Below are positions 9,655 to 19,331 of a DNA stretch of 64,000 nt, piece after piece. Each line of letters starts with the position of its first letter. Positions within the stretch are counted from its first letter, which is position 1. A program made the translations under genes and the position numbers. The stretch is from an uncultured Alphaproteobacteria bacterium (GTDB taxonomy: Bacteria > Pseudomonadota > Alphaproteobacteria > HIMB59): assembly GCA_902557145.1 (NCBI GenBank), contig CACDYZ010000002.1, positions 1 through 64,000 on the forward strand, read 5' to 3'. The notes beneath the pieces are model-generated. The model was not told the origin of the DNA and did not search any database. It worked only from the letters and a program-made list of their open reading frames with translations.

Positions 9655-12321
9655 TTGGCAAAAAAGAAAAAAACTAAAGCAAAACAACTAGATGTATTGG
9701 ATACTAAGATTTATCCAAACATTGATATAACAGATGAATTAGAAAAAAGTTACTTAGACTATGCCATGAGTGTCATAGTCTCTAGAGCTTTACCCGATGT
9801 TCGTGATGGACTTAAACCTGTGCACAGACGAATTTTGTATTCTATGTATGAGTCCTCTTATCATCATAACAAACCTTATAAAAAATCAGCAAGAATAGTT
9901 GGAGATGTTATGGGTAAGTATCATCCTCATGGTGACTCAGCTATCTATGAGTCTATGGTAAGAATGGCACAAGATTTTACAATGCGTTTACCCTTAATTG
10001 ACGGTCAAGGAAATTATGGTTCAATGGATGGAGATCCTGCAGCAGCTATGCGTTATACCGAGGCAAGATTAGATAAAATATCATCCTTTATGTTAGAAGA
10101 GTTAGAGTATGAAACAGTTCAGCTGAGAGCTAACTATGATGAAACATTAACTGAGCCTAAGGTTTTGCCATCCAGATTTCCAAATATATTTGTAAATGGT
10201 GCCAGTGGTATTGCAGTAGGCATGGCAACTAATATTCCACCTCACAATTTAGGAGAAATTATAGACGCCACTTTACTACTTATCGATGAACCAGATACAA
10301 CATCTAAACAACTTCATAAGATTGTAAAAGGTCCAGATTTTCCAACAGGAGGAATTATATCTGGTACAGCTGGCCTAAGCTCAATGTATGAGACTGGGAG
10401 AGGTAGTGTTACGGTACTTTCAAAATTACATGAAGAAAAAATAAAAAATAGAAATGCAATTGTTATTTCTGAAATACCTTATTTACAAAATAAATCAAAA
10501 TTATTAGAGCGTATTGCTGATGTGGTAAATAACAAAACTATAGAAGGCATAAATGATATTCGAGATGAGTCTAATAAAGAAGGTGTTAGAATTGTCGTAG
10601 AGTTAAAATCTTCTGCAGTTCCTGAAATTATAAAAAACCAGTTATTTCAATACACTCCTTTAAAAACTTCATTTAGCAGTAATATGTTAGCTTTAAAAGA
10701 GACAAAACCATTAACGTTAAACCTAAGAGACGGTCTATCATACTTTGTTAATTTTAGAAAAGACGTCATTACAAAAAGAACTGTTTATAAGCTTAATAAA
10801 GCGCGTGAAAAAGCAAATATTTTAATTGGATTATCAATAGCTGTTAACAATATCGATGCTGTTATAAATTTAATTAAAAAATCTAAGACACCTGCTGAAG
10901 CTAAAGAAAAATTATTATCAACCAAATGGACTATAAAATCTAATATAGCTCAATATATTAAACTCATAAGTTCTTCTAATAAGACCTCATCGTCTAAAGT
11001 TTCTTTAGACGAAGAACAAGCTAAAGCAATACTAGAACTTAGATTACAAAAATTAACTGCTTTAGAAAGAGACGATATACTCAATAATCTTAAATCATTA
11101 GTTGAAGACATTAATTCATACTTAAAAATATTAAATTCAGATAAGCAATTATTAAAGGTACTAAAAGGTGAGTTGACAGAAATTAAAGATGGCTTTGCTT
11201 CACCTAGGAAAACTGAGATTCAAAAGCATGATATAGAAGACATAGACACTGAAGATTTAATCATTGAAGAGGATGTTGTCGTTACAGTTTCACATCAGGG
11301 TTATATAAAAAGGGTATTAAAATCTTCATACAAGGTTCAAAAAAGAGGTGGTAAAGGGAAGAACGCAATGACTACACGAGACGAAGACTTTTTAGAACAA
11401 GTTTTTGCCGCAACAACAAGAGATACTATTTTATTCTTTACCTCAGTTGGTAAGGTTTACTCTATGAAAGCATATGAACTCCCAGCAGGAACTCCAACTT
11501 CGCGAGGTAAAGCTATAGTAAATTTAATACCAATTTCAAAAAATGAAAAAATCTCATCTATTCTCTCTCTTCCAAAAGAAATAAATGATTTTGATAATTA
11601 TAATTTGGTGTTTGCAACAAACCTTGGAAATATAAGAAAAAATAAATTAAAAGATGTAGCTATGAGTGGAACTAGAAAACTTTCTCGTTCTGGTAAAACA
11701 GCTATTAAACTAAAAACAGGGGATAGACTAATAGGCGTAATTTCAGTAATTGAAAATGATGACGTTCAATTAGCTACTACTAATGGAAAATCTATTAGAT
11801 TTGCAACAAAAGATCTAAGAGAATTTTCTGGTTTAGGTTCGGCTGGTGTTAGAGGTATCAAGCTTGCCAAGGATGATAAAGTAGTCTCAGTTTGTAGCCT
11901 TGTTCATAATAAAATATCTATCGATGTAAGAGAGTCTTATTTAAAGGCAAAGAACGAAGCTAAAAAAGACTTATCTAAAATTAATAAAAAATTTCAAGAA
12001 CTAGCTGACACTGAAGAGTATCTTCTATCCGTTACTGAAAATGGATATGGAAAATTAAGCTCTGCTTATGAATATAGAATTACCAATAGAGGAGGATCTG
12101 GAGTGACTAATATTACAATAACACCAAAAAATGGAAGAGTAATTCAATCTCTGAAAGTAAATTTAGATGATAATATAGCTTTAATATCAGACTCTGGTAA
12201 ATTATTAAGGTGTAATGTTGGAGATAATATTCGAGTTGTAGGTCGTGTATCACAGGGTGTATCTGTCTTTAAAATAGATGCAAAAGAAAAAATAGTATCA
12301 GTAGCTCGATTAGAGGATTAA
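9655..12321 (+). CDS. gyrA: DNA gyrase subunit A
   Basis: The breakage-reunion subunit of gyrase, which introduces negative supercoils. The catalytic tyrosine is Y134 in [10 protein letters not shown]; the quinolone region reads [11 protein letters not shown]. The C-terminal beta-pinwheel carries the GyrA box QKRGGKGK, which separates it from ParC. The only start compatible with the full N-terminus is a TTG at 9655, 8 bases after the ssb stop and without a clear Shine-Dalgarno, so it is probably coupled to ssb translation. 888 residues, normal length. Confidence 0.97.
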   Translation: MAKKKKTKAKQLDVLDTKIYPNIDITDELEKSYLDYAMSVIVSRALPDVRDGLKPVHRRILYSMYESSYHHNKPYKKSARIVGDVMGKYHPHGDSAIYESMVRMAQDFTMRLPLIDGQGNYGSMDGDPAAAMRYTEARLDKISSFMLEELEYETVQLRANYDETLTEPKVLPSRFPNIFVNGASGIAVGMATNIPPHNLGEIIDATLLLIDEPDTTSKQLHKIVKGPDFPTGGIISGTAGLSSMYETGRGSVTVLSKLHEEKIKNRNAIVISEIPYLQNKSKLLERIADVVNNKTIEGINDIRDESNKEGVRIVVELKSSAVPEIIKNQLFQYTPLKTSFSSNMLALKETKPLTLNLRDGLSYFVNFRKDVITKRTVYKLNKAREKANILIGLSIAVNNIDAVINLIKKSKTPAEAKEKLLSTKWTIKSNIAQYIKLISSSNKTSSSKVSLDEEQAKAILELRLQKLTALERDDILNNLKSLVEDINSYLKILNSDKQLLKVLKGELTEIKDGFASPRKTEIQKHDIEDIDTEDLIIEEDVVVTVSHQGYIKRVLKSSYKVQKRGGKGKNAMTTRDEDFLEQVFAATTRDTILFFTSVGKVYSMKAYELPAGTPTSRGKAIVNLIPISKNEKISSILSLPKEINDFDNYNLVFATNLGNIRKNKLKDVAMSGTRKLSRSGKTAIKLKTGDRLIGVISVIENDDVQLATTNGKSIRFATKDLREFSGLGSAGVRGIKLAKDDKVVSVCSLVHNKISIDVRESYLKAKNEAKKDLSKINKKFQELADTEEYLLSVTENGYGKLSSAYEYRITNRGGSGVTNITITPKNGRVIQSLKVNLDDNIALISDSGKLLRCNVGDNIRVVGRVSQGVSVFKIDAKEKIVSVARLED

Positions 12322-12328
12322 ATTATAA

Positions 12329-12817
12329 ATGTCAAAAATAGGTATCTATCCAGGATCATTTGATCCAATTACTTATGGTCATCTTGATATAATTCAAAGG
12401 AGTCTAAATGTTGTTGATGAATTGATAATTGCAGTATCAAACAATAAATCTAAAGACCATTTAATATCTGTTGATGATAGATTAGAATTGATAAATCAAT
12501 CCATACAATCATTACCAAAAGAGAATTTAAATAAAATTAAAGTTGAAAAATTTGATAATTTGCTTGTCCATTATGTTAAATCTAAAAATGCTTCTTTAAT
12601 CATAAGAGGTTTAAGAGCTGTTTCAGATTTTGAGTATGAGTTTTTAATGACAGGAATGAATAGAACTATAGACAAAGAAATAGAAACGATATTCTTAATG
12701 TCTTCAGAGAAATATCATTTTATTTCATCAAGATTTATAAAAGAAATTCAGAAACTAGGTGGGGATATTTCTAAAAGTGTTCCAAAACCAGTTCTTGATT
12801 TCTTATCAAAAATTTGA
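12329..12817 (+). CDS. coaD: pantetheine-phosphate adenylyltransferase
   Basis: Catalyses the penultimate step of coenzyme A synthesis (ATP + 4'-phosphopantetheine to dephospho-CoA). The 162-residue protein has the nucleotidyltransferase start YPGSFDPITYGHLD (the [T/H]xGH motif), the RGLRAVSDFEYE segment, and the ISSRFIKE phosphate-binding motif near the C-terminus. It starts 7 bases after gyrA, so ssb-gyrA-coaD look like one transcription unit. Confidence 0.97.
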   Translation: MSKIGIYPGSFDPITYGHLDIIQRSLNVVDELIIAVSNNKSKDHLISVDDRLELINQSIQSLPKENLNKIKVEKFDNLLVHYVKSKNASLIIRGLRAVSDFEYEFLMTGMNRTIDKEIETIFLMSSEKYHFISSRFIKEIQKLGGDISKSVPKPVLDFLSKI

Positions 12818-12837
12818 AATGTTCACATTTTCTACTT

Positions 12838-12913
12838 GGGCCCATAGCTCAGCCGGTAGAGCACCTGACTTTTAATCAGGGTGTCGCAGGTTCGAATCCT
12901 GCTGGGCTCACCA
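12838..12913 (+). tRNA. tRNA-Lys (anticodon UUU)
   Basis: The 76-base sequence folds as a standard cloverleaf: acceptor GGGCCCA paired with TGGGCTC, D arm AGCTCAGCCGGTAGAGC, anticodon stem CCTGA/TCAGG around the loop CTTTTAA (anticodon TTT), and T arm with GGTTCGAATCC. The CCA end is encoded. It lies 20 bases after coaD and 31 before the ytoQ-like gene. Confidence 0.97.
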
Positions 12914-12944
12914 CTTCTTTTACTAGAGGTTTTGAGGAAATCTA

Positions 12945-13391
12945 ATGATCACGATATATTTAGCTGGCGAAATTCATAGTAATTGGCGTGAAGAAATTAT
13001 TAATCTTTGTGAAGAAGATAAACTAGATATTAAATTTACCTACCCTGTAACAAATCACGATAACTCTGATAATGTTGGTATAGAGATATTAGGGAGTGAG
13101 GAAAAAAATTTTTGGAAAGACCAAAAAGGAGCTAATATAAATTCTATTAGAACAAAAAAGTGTATTCAAGATTGTGACTTAGTAATTGTTAAGTTTGGAG
13201 AAAAATATAAGCAATGGAATGCTGCCTTTGATGCAGGATATGCAGCAGCTCTTAATAAGTCATTAGTTGTCATACATAATGAAGATCAACAACATGCTTT
13301 GAAAGAAATTGATGCTGCTGCTTCAGCAGTGGCAAGTGATACAAAGCAGGTAGTTCGAATTTTAAAATATGTTTTAGAGGGGTCTTTATAA
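12945..13391 (+). CDS. YtoQ-family protein
   Basis: A conserved family of unproven function, named from Bacillus YtoQ and distantly like nucleoside 2-deoxyribosyltransferases. The 148 residues include the family start YLAGEIHSNWREEI, the segment KKCIQDCDLVIVKFGEKYKQWNAAFDAGYAAAL, and the HALKEIDAAA stretch. It directly follows tRNA-Lys and has an AGAGG-like ribosome binding site. No partner gene is obvious. Confidence 0.85.
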   Translation: MITIYLAGEIHSNWREEIINLCEEDKLDIKFTYPVTNHDNSDNVGIEILGSEEKNFWKDQKGANINSIRTKKCIQDCDLVIVKFGEKYKQWNAAFDAGYAAALNKSLVVIHNEDQQHALKEIDAAASAVASDTKQVVRILKYVLEGSL

Positions 13392-13551
13392 GTTTATTAT
13401 TAGGTTACATCTTGTTTGATTTAGTAACTTTACCAATATTTCACGATTATATTGTTTTTTCATTACCAACTTATAGTTAGATAAAAAGCAGTAGCTGTAA
13501 TATGCTAATATATAATATTATTTTAGTATTTTTATTATATTAATTAATTGA

Positions 13552-14400
13552 ATGAATGATTATCAGGTAAATAATTTAACACCAACGATTGGTGCAGAAA
13601 TTTCAGGTATAGATTTATCCAAAGATCTAAACTCGAAAAATCTTGATAATATTTATAAAAATTTAATAGATCACAAAGTTATTTTTTTTCGTAATCAGAA
13701 CTTAAAGCCAGAGGATCACATCGCATTTGCTAAGAGCTTTGGTGATATTGAACCCCCACATCCTATCTATCCACACGTAGAAAATTTCCCTGAAATTACT
13801 TTATTGGAGAATGATCCTTCTAACCCCCCTGACACAGATGAATGGCATACTGATGTAACTTTCAAAACAAAACCACCTTTCACTTCCATACTTTATAGTA
13901 AGGAAATACCACCATCGGGAGGAGATACATTATGGTGTTCATTAATAGCGATTTATGACGACCTCCCAGAAAATATTAAATCTGACTTAGAGACTAAAAG
14001 AGCAGTTCATGATATGGGAGCATTTAGAAATAACTTTAGTAGCGAAGATAATGAAGAATACTCAAAAAAATTGAATGCAGGCTTTGAAAAATTTGGAAAT
14101 GCTGTTCACCCAATCATTAAGGTTCATCCAATATCTAAGAAAAAATTTTTATATATTAATCCGAGCTTTACACGACATATTATTGGCTTAGACATGACAG
14201 ACTCTAATAATTTACTCTCTTATCTATTTAATTTTATGACAAAGCCACAGTATCAAGTTAGGTTTAAGTGGACCCCAAATACTTTAGCTTTATGGGATAA
14301 TAGATGTACCATGCATTATGCTATTGGTGATTACCTACCACATCGTAGAGTAATGAACAGAATAACTGTTCTTAATGATAAAAGAGAAATTTCACAATAA
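13552..14400 (+). CDS. TauD/TfdA-family Fe(II)/2-oxoglutarate dioxygenase
   Basis: Family members hydroxylate small acids such as taurine, 2,4-D or gamma-butyrobetaine using 2-oxoglutarate and O2. The 282 residues show the start TPTIGAEISGIDL, the iron-binding HTD (WHTDVTF, near residue 100), the distal His in TMHYA and the 2-oxoglutarate-binding Arg in HRRVMNRI. It is the first gene of a plus-strand run with an aldehyde dehydrogenase, a VOC protein and a homocysteine methyltransferase, so hydroxylation that releases an aldehyde or a demethylated product fits the context. The substrate is unknown. Confidence 0.88.
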   Translation: MNDYQVNNLTPTIGAEISGIDLSKDLNSKNLDNIYKNLIDHKVIFFRNQNLKPEDHIAFAKSFGDIEPPHPIYPHVENFPEITLLENDPSNPPDTDEWHTDVTFKTKPPFTSILYSKEIPPSGGDTLWCSLIAIYDDLPENIKSDLETKRAVHDMGAFRNNFSSEDNEEYSKKLNAGFEKFGNAVHPIIKVHPISKKKFLYINPSFTRHIIGLDMTDSNNLLSYLFNFMTKPQYQVRFKWTPNTLALWDNRCTMHYAIGDYLPHRRVMNRITVLNDKREISQ

Positions 14401-14460
14401 TTAAGTTTAGTTTTTTATTAATAATTTTAACATTGAATATATTATGTTAATAATCTTCCT

Positions 14461-15891
14461 ATGATTGATAAAAGAAAATTTTATATAAATGGTGATTGGG
14501 TGGATCCTGTAAATAAAAATGATTGTAACGTAATTGATCCATCGACAGAAGAACCATATGTTACTATTTCACTAGGAAGTGCAGATGATACCAATAAAGC
14601 TGTTGAAGCTGCAAAAAACTCTTTTTTAACATGGAAAAATACCTCTAAAGAAGAGCGTATTGAACTTTTAGAAAAACTTTTAAAAATTTATAGAAATCGC
14701 TCTGAAGAAATGACAAATGCAATATCAAAAGAACTTGGGGCACCTTTAGACTGGGCATCATCGGCGCAGATGGGTTCTGGTGAGTCTCATATAGAGGACT
14801 TTATTAAAAGATTAAAAGAATTTGAATTTGAGTCAAAGTTTGATGAGAACTCTGACAATTATATTGTCTATGAACCAATAGGAGTTTGCGGTTTAATAAC
14901 CCCATGGAATTGGCCAATTAATCAAATTGCTTTAAAAGTTATACCTGCCTTTGCTACTGGGTGTACGATGATCTTAAAACCATCTGAGATGGCACCTTTA
15001 TCAGGTTTATTATTTGCTGAAATGATTCATGAAGCCGGTTTTCCTGCTGGTGTTTTCAATTTAGTAAATGGTGACGGCGCTGGTGTTGGATCACAAATCT
15101 CAGGGCATCCAGATATAGATATGGTTTCTTTTACTGGTTCAACTCGTGCTGGGAAACTTATTTCTAAGAATGCTGCCGATACAATTAAAAGAGTTTGTTT
15201 AGAACTTGGTGGAAAGGGCGGTAATATAATTTTTGCAGATGCATACCCAGATGCTGTTAGAGATGGTGTAAGAAATATTATGAGCAATGCTGGTCAATCG
15301 TGTGATGCTCCAACCCGTATGTTAGTTGAAAAATCTATTTATGAAAAAGCTGTTAAAGAAGCTGCAGATGAAGCTAACAAGATAGGTGTAGACTTACCCT
15401 CTAAATCAGGTGACCATATTGGCCCTGTTATTAATAAATCACAATTTGATAAAATACAGGCATTAATTCAAAGCGGTATAGATGAAGGGGCAACTCTTGT
15501 AGCTGGTGGAGCTGGTAGACCATCTAATTTTGAAAAAGGTTATTATGTTAAACCAACAGTATTTACAAATGTTAAAAATGAAATGAGAATAGCTAAAGAA
15601 GAGATTTTTGGTCCAGTACTTTCTATTATTCCATTTGACTCTGAAGAAGAAGCAATCTTAATCACTAATGATACCCCTTATGGTCTTGGTAACTTTTTGC
15701 AAACAGAAGATAAAGAGAGAGCTAGAAGAGTATCAAAGCAACTTAGAGCTGGTGTAGTTCAAATTAATGGAAATGCTCCAGACTCAGGAACACCTTTTGG
15801 TGGATACAATCAATCTGGTAATGGTCGAGAGGGTGGAACATGGGGCCTTCATGAATACTTGGAAGTTAAAGCAATAAGTGGGTGGAAGTAG
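14461..15891 (+). CDS. NAD(P)-dependent aldehyde dehydrogenase
   Basis: Oxidises an aldehyde to its acid. The 476 residues carry the ALDH motifs: TPWNWPINQ, KPSEMAPLSG, GSTRAGKLI (coenzyme binding), LELGGKG with the general-base Glu, and the nucleophile in NAGQSCDAPTRM (about residue 280). It sits 60 bases downstream of the TauD-type dioxygenase and is followed with no gap by the VOC gene, implying one operon. Related to broad betaine-aldehyde/semialdehyde-type enzymes; the specific substrate is not assignable. Confidence 0.93.
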   Translation: MIDKRKFYINGDWVDPVNKNDCNVIDPSTEEPYVTISLGSADDTNKAVEAAKNSFLTWKNTSKEERIELLEKLLKIYRNRSEEMTNAISKELGAPLDWASSAQMGSGESHIEDFIKRLKEFEFESKFDENSDNYIVYEPIGVCGLITPWNWPINQIALKVIPAFATGCTMILKPSEMAPLSGLLFAEMIHEAGFPAGVFNLVNGDGAGVGSQISGHPDIDMVSFTGSTRAGKLISKNAADTIKRVCLELGGKGGNIIFADAYPDAVRDGVRNIMSNAGQSCDAPTRMLVEKSIYEKAVKEAADEANKIGVDLPSKSGDHIGPVINKSQFDKIQALIQSGIDEGATLVAGGAGRPSNFEKGYYVKPTVFTNVKNEMRIAKEEIFGPVLSIIPFDSEEEAILITNDTPYGLGNFLQTEDKERARRVSKQLRAGVVQINGNAPDSGTPFGGYNQSGNGREGGTWGLHEYLEVKAISGWK

Positions 15892-16272
15892 ATGATAGGA
15901 TTTGTCATGGTTGGAACAAACGATTTAGACAGAGCTATTGATTTCTATGACACAATTCTAGAAATAATCGATTTAAAAAGAGTTGAAAAAACAGAAACAT
16001 ACGGATCTTATGCTCCAAAATCAAATTCTGAAGCTATAGAATTCTATGTTACTATTCCTCACAATAAAGAAAATGCCACTGTGGGTAATGGAACTCAAAT
16101 TTCTTTTTACATTGACAAAAAAGAGACTGTCGACATGTTTCATTCAACTGCAATAAAACTAGGCGCTAAAGATGAAGGCGCACCTGGCGAAAGATATGAG
16201 GGTGAGTATTACTCATACCTTAGAGACTTAGATGGTAACAAGATTTGTGGTTACACTTATTTCACTAAGTAG
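15892..16272 (+). CDS. VOC-superfamily (glyoxalase/bleomycin-resistance-like) protein
   Basis: The 126 residues form one vicinal-oxygen-chelate module with two beta-alpha-beta halves: FVMVGTNDLDRAIDFYDTIL at the start and YYSYLRDLDGNKICGY at the end. Members bind a metal and act on varied substrates (glyoxalase, dioxygenase, epimerase). The start codon directly abuts the stop of the aldehyde dehydrogenase, so the two are co-translated. The role in the pathway is unknown. Confidence 0.85.
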   Translation: MIGFVMVGTNDLDRAIDFYDTILEIIDLKRVEKTETYGSYAPKSNSEAIEFYVTIPHNKENATVGNGTQISFYIDKKETVDMFHSTAIKLGAKDEGAPGERYEGEYYSYLRDLDGNKICGYTYFTK

Positions 16273-16289
16273 AAATATAATTAATTTCA

Positions 16290-17210
16290 ATGTCTTACTC
16301 TAATATTGAAAATAAATTAAATTCTGGTGACGTTGTAATATTAGATGGTGGGATGGGTGCAGAATTAGAAAACCTTGGAGCTTCTATGGATAAAGATCTT
16401 TGGTCGGGGAGATGCTCTATTGATGAACCTGATATTGTATACAAAGCACATCAAAACTTTATAAATTCAGGCGCTGATATTATAACTACTAACACATATG
16501 CTAGCACTCCCATTTCTATGAGAGAGTATGGTTACGAACATCATATTGAAGATTGGAATAATGCCAGTGTAAATATAGCAAAATCAGTGGCAAATAATTC
16601 TGACCGTGAAATTGCTATAGCTGGTTCAGTATCAACATATGGAAGTTGGGATAAAATTGAACCTGAATATTTAAAGCCAGGTTTTATTCAACATATAAAT
16701 ATTTTATCTAATGGTGGTGTAGATTTAATTATTCTTGAGGCAATGACTTCATCAACCAGAACTATTGAGTCATTATTAGATAGTTCTGATCAATTTGATC
16801 TACCAGTATGGCTTTCAATATCTTGTGCTTTAGATAGAGAAAGTAATAAGCTTATGCTTGGCTATCAAGAGAGTTTTAATAACTCTGAAGCTTTTTTTTA
16901 TGATGATTTTGAAAGTACGATAATTAAATTTAATGATATTCACAATGGACCTATTTTAATAGCTCACTCTGATATTAAGGTTGTTAATCAAGCAGTTATG
17001 ATTGCTAAAAACAACTATGATGGAATTATTGGTGTGTACCCTAATAATGGTTTTTTTAAAAAACCTAAGTGGAATGTAATTGAAAGTATTTCTCCAAAAG
17101 ATTATTTAGAAGAAGCACAACAGTGGGTTGAAAATGGTGCTCAAATAGTAGGGGGCTGTTGTGGAATTAGTCCAAACCATATCAAAGCACTATCAAACTT
17201 AAAAAATTAA
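16290..17210 (+). CDS. homocysteine S-methyltransferase family protein (copy A)
   Basis: Zinc enzymes of this family move a methyl group from betaine, S-methylmethionine or a similar donor onto homocysteine to give methionine. The 306 residues form the TIM barrel with the start ILDGGMGAELENLG, a first zinc Cys in SISCALD (about residue 175) and the C-terminal pair in VGGCCGISPNHI. It is last in a plus-strand operon with dioxygenase, ALDH and VOC genes. It ends sharing a TTAA with the oppositely oriented enolase-family gene. A second, divergent paralogue lies at 18345-19331. Donor inferred from context only. Confidence 0.9.
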   Translation: MSYSNIENKLNSGDVVILDGGMGAELENLGASMDKDLWSGRCSIDEPDIVYKAHQNFINSGADIITTNTYASTPISMREYGYEHHIEDWNNASVNIAKSVANNSDREIAIAGSVSTYGSWDKIEPEYLKPGFIQHINILSNGGVDLIILEAMTSSTRTIESLLDSSDQFDLPVWLSISCALDRESNKLMLGYQESFNNSEAFFYDDFESTIIKFNDIHNGPILIAHSDIKVVNQAVMIAKNNYDGIIGVYPNNGFFKKPKWNVIESISPKDYLEEAQQWVENGAQIVGGCCGISPNHIKALSNLKN

Positions 17211-18337
17211 TTTTTATTTATCATTGAAAATTTATAAGAAGATGTATTTTCCATTAGTAAATTTGTATCTATGCTTACTCCTAATCCTTCTCTATTTTCT
17301 AATTCAATAAATCCTTTATTTATTTCAAAGTTTTTATTATAAAATTTTGAAGTATAGGCAATGTACTCTGGAAAAAATTCAGCCATTTCTGTTTTAGGAA
17401 AACTCATACACAAATGGATCATTGCTGATGCTGCTATTGACATAGAATTCCAACAATGAGGGGTAACTCTAACATTTTTTTTATTTGATAGTTCTATTAT
17501 TTTAATCATATCAATAATTCCCCCAACACTCGAAATATCTGGATTAAAAATATCAACAGCATCTGCAGCTAGAGTTTCAATAAAATGATTTATTCCGCAT
17601 TGTTTTTCTCCTGTAACAATTCTTAAACCCGTTTGATTTTTAATTTCTTTTAGAGCTCGAGTAGCTTCACCATCAACTGGCTCTTCAAACCAATATGGTT
17701 TAAATTCCTTTACAAGTGGAGCTAATTTTAAAGAAACATTTGTGTCATTAGGACAAGCTAGATCTAACATTAGAGGTACATTAAATCCTAATGTCTTTCT
17801 TATTTTTGAGACACATATAGCAGCTTGATCTATTGTTCTTTTTTGAAGAGGATATATTTTTATACCACCATAACCCTGATTTAATATTTCTTCACATCTA
17901 GATGATAAAGTCTCATCACTTTTAAAATCTTCACTCCAAATAGTTGCGTAAACAGGTACTTTATCTCTATATTCACTTGATAAAATTTTATATAGAGGTT
18001 TTTTTTTCTTTTTACCTTCAATATCCCAAAGACTCATTTCAATAGCACTTGTTGCAGCAGAAAAATCAATTCCACGATGCCCATCCGCTATGACTTCAAC
18101 TTCCTTATGAAATCTGTCTGGTGTTAAATTTTCTATATGTGAAAGTGAATTAACAAGATTATGAATAATTTCTACAATACCTTTTTCTCTTGTAGGCAAT
18201 GTAAATGCTTCACCCCATCCATAATATCCTCCATCGGTAGTCAGCTTAAGAAATATAAAAGGTTTTATTTGCGACCATCCATCATCACTTGGTTTAGATT
18301 TGGTAATCCAGGTTTCTATTTTATTTAAAAAACTCAT
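17207..18337 (-). CDS. enolase-superfamily protein, mandelate racemase/muconate lactonizing type
   Basis: These enzymes abstract a proton next to a carboxylate (racemases, epimerases, acid-sugar dehydratases). The 376 residues show the capping domain, a lysine in GGIKIYPL, three metal ligands (Asp in MLDLACPND, Glu in FEEPVD, Glu in VTGEKQCG), and an Asp (NPDISSVGG) plus His (TPHCWNS) that would form the MR-type His-Asp dyad. It is last in a five-gene minus-strand operon (Fe-ADH, amidase, DMT, HMT, this gene). Given the context, epimerisation of a betaine-like acid is possible, but an acid-sugar substrate is not excluded. Confidence 0.87.
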   Translation of the reverse strand: MSFLNKIETWITKSKPSDDGWSQIKPFIFLKLTTDGGYYGWGEAFTLPTREKGIVEIIHNLVNSLSHIENLTPDRFHKEVEVIADGHRGIDFSAATSAIEMSLWDIEGKKKKKPLYKILSSEYRDKVPVYATIWSEDFKSDETLSSRCEEILNQGYGGIKIYPLQKRTIDQAAICVSKIRKTLGFNVPLMLDLACPNDTNVSLKLAPLVKEFKPYWFEEPVDGEATRALKEIKNQTGLRIVTGEKQCGINHFIETLAADAVDIFNPDISSVGGIIDMIKIIELSNKKNVRVTPHCWNSMSIAASAMIHLCMSFPKTEMAEFFPEYIAYTSKFYNKNFEINKGFIELENREGLGVSIDTNLLMENTSSYKFSMINKN

Positions 18338-18344
18338 TTATTTA

Positions 18345-19331
18345 TTAAAATTTTTCAATTAATCTCTTTAAGTGTGTGTCACTAACACCACAACACCCAC
18401 CAATTATTTGTATTTGATCGTCAATAAATTCTAAACAGGAATTTGCAAACTCATCTTCTGTGCTCATAGCAATAGCTTCATGAGTACTTGTATCAAATTT
18501 ATGTATTTCTGGATAATACATCATTGGACCCTTCCAATGATCTTTTATTATTTTCAATCCACCATAACTATCTTGAAACCATGTGTGCATAATACCATAA
18601 ACATCTCCACCAATGTTTGTAAGTGTTTTTATTATGTCTTCAAATTGAATAATATCATCTTCAGGTAAAAATTTTGGTTGTTCCTTGTACTTTTTCTCAT
18701 CATAAATTAATGATTTTTCTTTTTCTGCTCTAAAATTTCTTCCAACTATACTGTTGTCAAATTTACTTTCACAACAACTTAGACCAACCCATACAGGAAG
18801 ACCGGTTTGTAAAGCTGCATTTAGTAATATTTCAGAATGGTTTATATCAAGTAACATTTCTAAAATTAATAGGTCTACTCCAGTGTCTTTTAGTATGTTA
18901 GCAGCTTCAATATAATTTCTCTCTTCTTGTTTATATGAAGGTATAAATTTTGGGTTAGGTACAAATTCATTTTCTTTTAATGCAAAAAAATTTGACAGGC
19001 TTCCAGCTATAGCAACTTTTTCATTTTTATTAGTGTTTTTGATTGCTTTTCTTGCTAATTCAACAGATTTAATTAAAAACCTTTCTGTTTCATTTTTGCG
19101 ATTCAAACTATCTAGTACATGTCTACTTGTTGCAAATGTATTTGCAGTAATGATATCACAACCTACATTTATAAAATTTTCATGAACTTTGACTACTATA
19201 TCAGGTGAAGTAATTGTAGCTAGCGCAGCAAATGCTGGACTCATATCTCCACCTAGTTTTGCTATCTCTGAACCATTTCCACCATCTAAAAAAATTTTTG
19301 ATTTATTTTTTAATTTTTCTTTAAATATCAT
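18345..19331 (-). CDS. homocysteine S-methyltransferase family protein (copy B)
   Basis: A second member of the zinc-dependent homocysteine methyltransferase family, 328 residues and clearly diverged from copy A. Conserved points are the start IFLDGGNGSEI, ITANTFATSRHVL, the zinc Cys in GLSCCESK and the C-terminal IGGCCGVSDTHLK. Compared with copy A it has an insertion around the middle (KEKSLIYDEKKYKEQP). It overlaps the upstream EamA gene (ATGA) and precedes the enolase-family gene by 7 bases. A betaine-like methyl donor is inferred from the neighbours. Confidence 0.9.
   Translation of the reverse strand: MIFKEKLKNKSKIFLDGGNGSEIAKLGGDMSPAFAALATITSPDIVVKVHENFINVGCDIITANTFATSRHVLDSLNRKNETERFLIKSVELARKAIKNTNKNEKVAIAGSLSNFFALKENEFVPNPKFIPSYKQEERNYIEAANILKDTGVDLLILEMLLDINHSEILLNAALQTGLPVWVGLSCCESKFDNSIVGRNFRAEKEKSLIYDEKKYKEQPKFLPEDDIIQFEDIIKTLTNIGGDVYGIMHTWFQDSYGGLKIIKDHWKGPMMYYPEIHKFDTSTHEAIAMSTEDEFANSCLEFIDDQIQIIGGCCGVSDTHLKRLIEKF

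Noticed and set aside
9655-12321. Quinolone-resistance change in GyrA ([11 protein letters not shown])
   Set aside because: The serine that is usually mutated is present, and Glu at the second position is a conservative natural variant; no resistance claim is justified.
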